Origin: Spirogloea muscicola
Lineage: Eukaryota > Streptophyta > Zygnematophyceae > Spirogloeales > Spirogloeaceae
Direction of reading: 5' to 3'
NCBI GenBank assembly: GCA_009602725.1
Contig: WELB01000067.1
Span: 286,334-308,318 of the forward strand
DNA: 21,985 nt
The notes under the pieces are model-generated. The model was given only the letters and a program-made list of their open reading frames with translations, had not been told where the DNA came from and did not search any database. The first letter of the stretch is position 1. Each line of letters opens with the position of its first letter. Shown here one piece after another: positions 17,601 to 21,985 of the stretch. The position numbers were made by a program, and so were the translations under genes.

Positions 17601-19811
17601 CAGTCGAGTGTCACGACCAACGGGAACCATACCATGGCTCACGATCAGCTCAAAGTCAAGGGCGAACCTTACAACTGGCCATTTGATGGAGACCTTCGAC
17701 CTCAAAATACAGTGAGCCGCCTGCTTGTGCCCATGCGCTCCACAGTGTCCGAAGGAGCCAGACAGCTGCAGCATGATGTAATCAAGCTGACACTTGCATG
17801 CTTGAACCTTGAACCTGGTCAATGGCGGCAGGTCTTCCTTATTATAGATATGCAGACAGACTTTTGCGGGGTTGGCGGCTATGTAGACAGCATGGGATAT
17901 GATCTCAAGCTAACACAGGTCAGTGCTTGCTTGCTTGAGAGTTTCTAATCAGAGCATCAGAGAAATGCTCTTGTGGTTGCACTCTGGTCAGCATTGAATC
18001 AGCTTGGCACAGTGCGTGGTGGTATGCTCAAGTTATACAGTGTGCTTCTCACCAGGCAACGTCAAGAAGTAGCTGACTTCCTACATTCTGTGGCCAGGCC
18101 CCCATTGAGCCAATCAAGAAGGTGCTGGACGAGTGCAGGAGGCTTGGTTACCATGTGATGCACACACGAGAAGGCCACCGCCCTGACCTCAGCGACCTTC
18201 CTGCTAACAAGGTTGCCACTTAGAACAACTTTGGTAACTAGCAATTGTGAATGCCAAGCACCCAAGACGACTATGGCCTTGCTTTAGCGGCACAACTGAA
18301 TGGACATGCTGACTGTAAGTTGGTGTTTTGGTCTTATCAGTCCACCTTCTAAACTGATATGCGAACAAGTCCGAGGAACTGCATACTATGGGAGTTCTCT
18401 CCTTGATCCTGAATACTTTGGTCTGGAACTTAAGTAAACATGTGCCATGTCTTTCAGTTCTGGAGGTCAGAGAAGATCGGAGCTGGAATTGGCACAAAAG
18501 GCCCTGCTGGTCGCATCCTGGTACAACACATCCTATTATAATGTGCACAGCTGGACCATTTGCAATGTCACCGAGTGCAGTTGTCTGCATATATTTATCA
18601 TCTCAGCTCACTTTCACTTCAGCAGCAGCCTAAGCCCCTGCTTGCAAGGATGTGGAAGGCACCATGAGTCAATGCTCCCTTGAGCTGAGGGCACAGGTAC
18701 GCGGAGAGAAAGGCTGGGACATCATACCTGAGCTATACCCCATTGAGGGAGAGGCTATCATTGAGAAGCCTGGCAAGGTAGATTGGATTTTTTCTGAAGA
18801 TGCCCCCTTTCAAGTAGGGAGCACCTAGGACAAAATGTGATGTCTTTCATTGTCTCTCATAGCTTGTATTGCAAGCTCCGGGAAGCAGCATATCAGACAG
18901 ACTACTGTCAATGCATAGTTGAACTTCTCTTTGTTTCCTGCTCACACAAATTGATTGCTTATGTTGCACCTGGCCTTGCGTGCAGGGCTCGTTTTATGCA
19001 ACGGACCTGGAGATGTTGCTACATCTGAAGTAAGATGTAGTACATGTCTTGATATTTGTGAGCTTCCCTGACAACCAGCTTGTCACACTGGCAATAAACA
19101 GGGTTCTCATCTTGACAACCGCTTGTTGCTTAGGGTTCCCATCTTGACAACCGCTTGTTGCTTGCTTTCTCATGTGCACAGGGGCATCAGAAACATTGTT
19201 CTAGCTGGCATCACCACTGATGTTTGTGTGCACACTACGATGCGTGATGCCAATGACAGGGGGTATGTAGGCAAAATGCACAAGAAGACTAGACTTCATC
19301 GGTTGCTTGATAGTACCAGCTTGATTTGTATGCGTATACAGTGGTCATGTGCTTACAGTCCCATGTCTGATTGAATGGAGATTTAAGACATCAGAAATGG
19401 TGCGTGGAAGCAGGGTAGCCTGCTAAGAGGTGTCCAAGAGGTGGCGAGTGGTCTTGCAGGTTCGAATGCCTGCTGCTTTCAGACTGCACAGGGGCTACAG
19501 ACCACAACAACCATCTGGCAGCCCTTAATATGGTTAAGATGCAGGTGCCTCCCTGTGACTGTATGGCAGCACTTGCTGGCTGATATTCTTCTCACTTCAA
19601 TGTGGCACTACCGCCAAGTGCGTCAAGTTTCTGTGTTCTAGCTTCTACACGGTATGGCTTGTTGTTGCATACATTCTCATGAGTATGCAATTGTGGCTGC
19701 CACGCGGCACAGGGAGGTGTGTTTGGCTCTGTCTCCAGCGGGTCTGAATTCCTAAGAGCCATCACTGCAATCGCCATGAGCTCTGATGGTGGATCTGCTA
19801 AATCCCACTGA
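16639..19811 (+). CDS. Allophanate hydrolase C-terminal-like domain fused to biuret-hydrolase-like domain
   Basis: Twelve exons, 378 residues: 16639-16724, 17056-17158, 17323-17454, 17550-17711, 17832-17918, 18098-18211, 18458-18520, 18697-18777, 18986-19029, 19182-19262, 19460-19544 and 19713-19811. All introns are GT-AG and all phases agree. ATG 16639 is the first after an in-frame TAG and sits in a strong context (GCAATGG). Residues 1-125 form a gamma-glutamylcyclotransferase-like domain related to the allophanate hydrolase C-terminus: V-N-G-T-L-M-R-G at the start, [10 protein letters not shown], then [11 protein letters not shown]. Residues 143-378 form an isochorismatase-like amidohydrolase with D167, K273 and C306. 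Spacings of 106 and 33, plus 40 from Cys to the Gln of K-M-Q-G-G, equal those reported for Rhizobium BiuH (D36, K142, C175, Q215). Likely reaction: biuret to allophanate and ammonia; a related ureido substrate is possible. Known allophanate hydrolase C-terminal domains act on N-carboxycarbamate. No amidase domain is present. No targeting peptide is evident, so it is probably cytosolic. Confidence 0.88.
17601..19811 (+). other. Gene 2 C-terminal biuret-hydrolase-like domain
   Basis: Blocks in order: [17 protein letters not shown] (a family N-terminal signature), [99 protein letters not shown], and [11 protein letters not shown]. These match the BiuH type rather than the type seen in gene 1. 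All active-site residues are present. The reading frame is clean across nine exons, so the gene is probably functional. Confidence 0.85.
19101..19164 (+). repeat. 32-bp tandem duplication inside gene 2 intron 9
   Basis: Two copies of GGGTTCYCATCTTGACAACC followed by GCTTGTTGCTT (19101-19132, 19133-19164), with one visible difference within the shared core. They end 17 nt before the exon that carries the catalytic Cys, close to its acceptor. Confidence 0.8.
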
Positions 19812-19858
19812 AGATGAGGGGGTGACATCAATCTCTGAACACTGGCAACCTGGCAGAC

Positions 19859-19863
19859 TGTAA
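19859..19863 (+). promoter_or_regulatory. Candidate poly(A) signal TGTAA of gene 2
   Basis: TGTAA 48 nt after the gene 2 stop, at a spacing typical of chlorophyte 3' ends. Confidence 0.55.
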
Positions 19864-20459
19864 TACCAGTACATCCCTGCCAGAGCGATTGCACTGGCGG
19901 CTGGGTGCTGCCTCCAGTACCTCTCTAATATTTACCAACAGCTCCAACTGGCCTGATAGGCTTTACTTACCCAACTGGCAAGCAATCTTGTTAATGTGTA
20001 CATGACCATAGGGAACCCCATAGTACTAGCCTAGCTGCGGCCATGATCTCCTCAATCATGGCCACTGTTGGATCTTACGACAGATGTAGTCATCTGGATC
20101 CATATCACACAACACTGGGTGTGTGACATTCCGTCCATTACAACGTCTAACTTTGACTTTCAGCTTCTCTCAACGACTATGCTTAACACATAGATATTGA
20201 AACGTGCAAACAAGACTTAATCACCCACTGAAGAGGTGACAAACAGCTGAGTGCCTCCGCTCGCAGGCATTCAGCTATTTGTCTCAAGCTTCTGTACCGA
20301 GGTAGCTCTCTACACTGAGGTAGCTCTCTTTGCCATGCGTGCAAGTATATCACGCGCTCTGACCAGTGAGGCAAGACCTAAGCTTACAGGTGCGTGGCAG
20401 CGATGCTTGACGTGGTGTTCGCCTTTCTGCTCGTCGTAGCATGAGGGCGTGGGCTTTGG
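19864..20459. other. Intergenic, nothing recognised
   Basis: No coding sequence or family repeat is supported. A short duplication, GAGGTAGCTCTCT, occurs twice near 20298-20330. Confidence 0.4.
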
Positions 20460-20990
20460 AGGTAAAACGTGACCATCCTTCGTGGTACTTGCGTAGTCGT
20501 ATGTTTCAGCCTTTTCTTCAGTCCTTGTCCGTTTTTCTCGAGCTGGCTTTTCACAGCTCCCGCCCCTTTAGATGAGCTTACGTTTCCTTCACAGCCATTG
20601 CCGTACATTAGAAGAGCTGTTTCGTCTTGACGAAGCCCATTAGCGCAGCCGATTTTCTGGGGCCCCATGCGGACCTTGTCCATCATCTCTAGACTGGCTT
20701 TTCACAGCCCTCACCCTCTTTGGTGACCCCATTGGATGAGCTTGCGTTTTACAGCCATCGCCCTGTTGCTGGAAAAGCTTTTTGACTCTTAACTTGCTAC
20801 CCGGCGACTAAATTCTCTGACCCACGACTGCTCAATAGAGGATATTGAGCACTCAGTAACCACTTGAGTCACTGTGTGCTTCAAAGCTTTTCTGGCCCTT
20901 TCGTATTTCGTGCATTCCTTGTTCTGGGCTGGCCAATCACAGCCATCGCGCTCTCCTATAAGAGTCTTTCCTCGTCGCCCGCCACGCCAT
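20460..20990 (+). repeat. B-type retroelement 3'-end fragments
   Basis: GACCATCCTTCGTGGTAC at about 20470, hairpin units near 20545, 20690 and 20925, and S-D-P-R-L-L-N-R-G-Y-stop at about 20815-20850. The last is followed by the B-type 3' UTR (GAGCACTCAGTAACCACTTG). The stretch leads directly into the retroelement coding remnant at the right edge. Confidence 0.5.
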
Positions 20991-21015
20991 CGTCCGCCGC
21001 TTCCATGGGGAGCCA

Positions 21016-21985
21016 GTGGACTTTCCTGCAGCCGGGTCGCTAGCGCAGGTGTACCGGATGCGCTTGGCCGTCTCGCTGCAGAGGTCTATGGCCCGCGCGC
21101 TGCACCTGCGTGCCGGCAGAGCCCTCGCTGCTGCCTCTGGCTCTGGCCAGGGGACCCACTTCCAGGCTCCGTTGCGCACACGGGGGCGAGCGGACCGCTT
21201 CCCACGATATCCTGCGAGATGGTATGCAGGGGGTGTTTACGGAGGCTGGCTTCAAGGTGGCTGTGGAGAACTCCTCAAGAATGCCCATCCTGGGCGCGGA
21301 CGGCCAGCCCCATACACGACGCGCCGACCTGGTCGCCATCCCGCCCGGCGGCGGTCCCCGCATCATCGCCGATGTGTTGACAACTGACTGCATCGACTCC
21401 GCCAATCCCACCAGATCGGCGTCGTTTGCAGGGCACGCGGTCGGCCTGGCGGCCCGGGGCGAGGAGCGAAAATATGCTGATCACCCGGTGGGGGATGAAT
21501 TCGCGGCCCTGGCGATGGATGTACACGGGGCTTTCGGCAGCCGCTGGCTGGATCTCATTCAGCGGCTTGCCCCCGCCAGGCCATTGACCGGCGGCCGGGT
21601 CTGCCAGGGGCGCTGCCCGGCTTCAACGCCGCCGGTTCGCTCGCCCAAGTCTTCCGCATGCGCATGGCCGTACCGCTTCAACGCTCCCTTGCCCACGCCG
21701 TCCACACGCGAGCAGGCCGTGCTATGGCCGCCGCCTCTGAGTCTCGACGGAGTGCCTCTTTCTCTCTGGGGCTCTCGGATCCCACTGGCTCGACCTGTTG
21801 GCCAGGCTTGCACGGCGCGCTGTGTCCCGCAGGCGCGGTGAGCCGGCTGACTTCAACGCCGCTGGCTCGTGGGCTCAGGTGTATCGTATGCGCTTGTCCG
21901 TCTCCCTCCAGCGGTCCATGGCCCACGCCTTGCATCTGCGTGCTGGCCGTGCTCTCGCTGCGGCCTCCGGCTTTCGTCAGGGGGA
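21016..21985 (+). pseudogene. Retroelement protein C-terminus with nuclease-like domain and three tail copies
   Basis: Tail copy 1 (21016-21159) encodes A-A-G-S-L-A-Q-V-Y-R-M-R-L-A-V-S-L, then H-L-R-A-G-R-A-L-A-A-A-S. A different frame (about 21180-21590) encodes a domain with H-D-I-L-R-D, E-A-G-F-K-V-A-V-E, R-R-A-D-L-V, I-A-D-V-L-T-T-D, E-R-K-Y-A-D and G-S-R-W-L-D-L. This resembles the PD-(D/E)XK-like C-terminal domain of some non-LTR retroelement proteins. Tail copy 2 (about 21613-21750) follows after a frameshift. Tail copy 3 (21777-21985) lies in a third frame, begins G-S-H-W-L-D-L-L-A-R-L-A-R-R, and runs off the window. Frameshifts between parts show that this copy is dead. No reverse transcriptase domain is in the window. 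Confidence 0.55.

Noticed and set aside
8382-19811. Siderophore or salicylate pathway (true isochorismatase)
   Set aside because: The motifs match the ureido and biuret amidohydrolase branch, and no isochorismate synthase or carrier domain is nearby.
1-21985. Bacterial or organelle origin
   Set aside because: Spliceosomal introns with consistent phases, a nuclear-type tRNA without encoded CCA, and retroelement remnants exclude it.

Overview
The window looks like nuclear DNA from a eukaryote, most likely a green alga (Chlorophyta). Three things point that way: genes broken by many short GT-AG introns of about 110-330 bp, a nuclear-type tRNA-Pro that resembles land-plant tRNA-Pro, and a TGTAA motif (the usual chlorophyte poly(A) signal) shortly after the stop codons of both protein genes. 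The species cannot be named. Two single N bases (7928, 16337) indicate draft assembly.

Layout. 1-1110 is a degenerate Pro/Ala-coding minisatellite. 1130-7600 is a retroelement graveyard. It holds many 3'-end fragments of one retroelement family, recognised by a shared C-terminal peptide of the type S-D-L-x-x-L-T-R-G-Y-stop, a 2.5 kb inverted dimer of a gag-bearing LTR element (3297-5814), and an intact tRNA-Pro(CGG) at 6280-6351. 7600-8280 is a GC-rich island with a (CCG)n tract. 8382-12749 (possibly starting at 8055) is gene 1. 13560-16130 is a second repeat island. 16639-19811 is gene 2. From 20460 to the right edge lie more 3'-end fragments, ending in a broken nuclease-like C-terminal region of a retroelement protein with three copies of its tail.

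The two real protein genes are both on the plus strand and belong together. I rebuilt their exon structure by hand; the exon phases agree throughout. Gene 1 encodes two isochorismatase-fold cysteine hydrolase domains in tandem. Domain 1 has lost all three catalytic residues (Asp to Lys, Lys to Thr, Cys to Gly) but keeps the fold motifs. Domain 2 keeps Asp, Lys and Cys. A disordered tail follows and ends in a CaaX-type Cys-Thr-Met-Leu. Gene 2 encodes an allophanate hydrolase C-terminal-like (gamma-glutamylcyclotransferase-like) domain fused to a biuret-hydrolase-like domain with an intact Asp-Lys-Cys triad. The triad spacing equals that reported for bacterial BiuH.

Together they suggest a eukaryotic locus for breaking down biuret or a related ureido compound: hydrolysis to an allophanate-like product, then a domain related to the decarboxylating half of allophanate hydrolase, with a pseudoenzyme-enzyme partner that may be attached to a membrane by a lipid. 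The substrate assignment is inference. The exon structures, domain identities and missing catalytic residues are read from the sequence.
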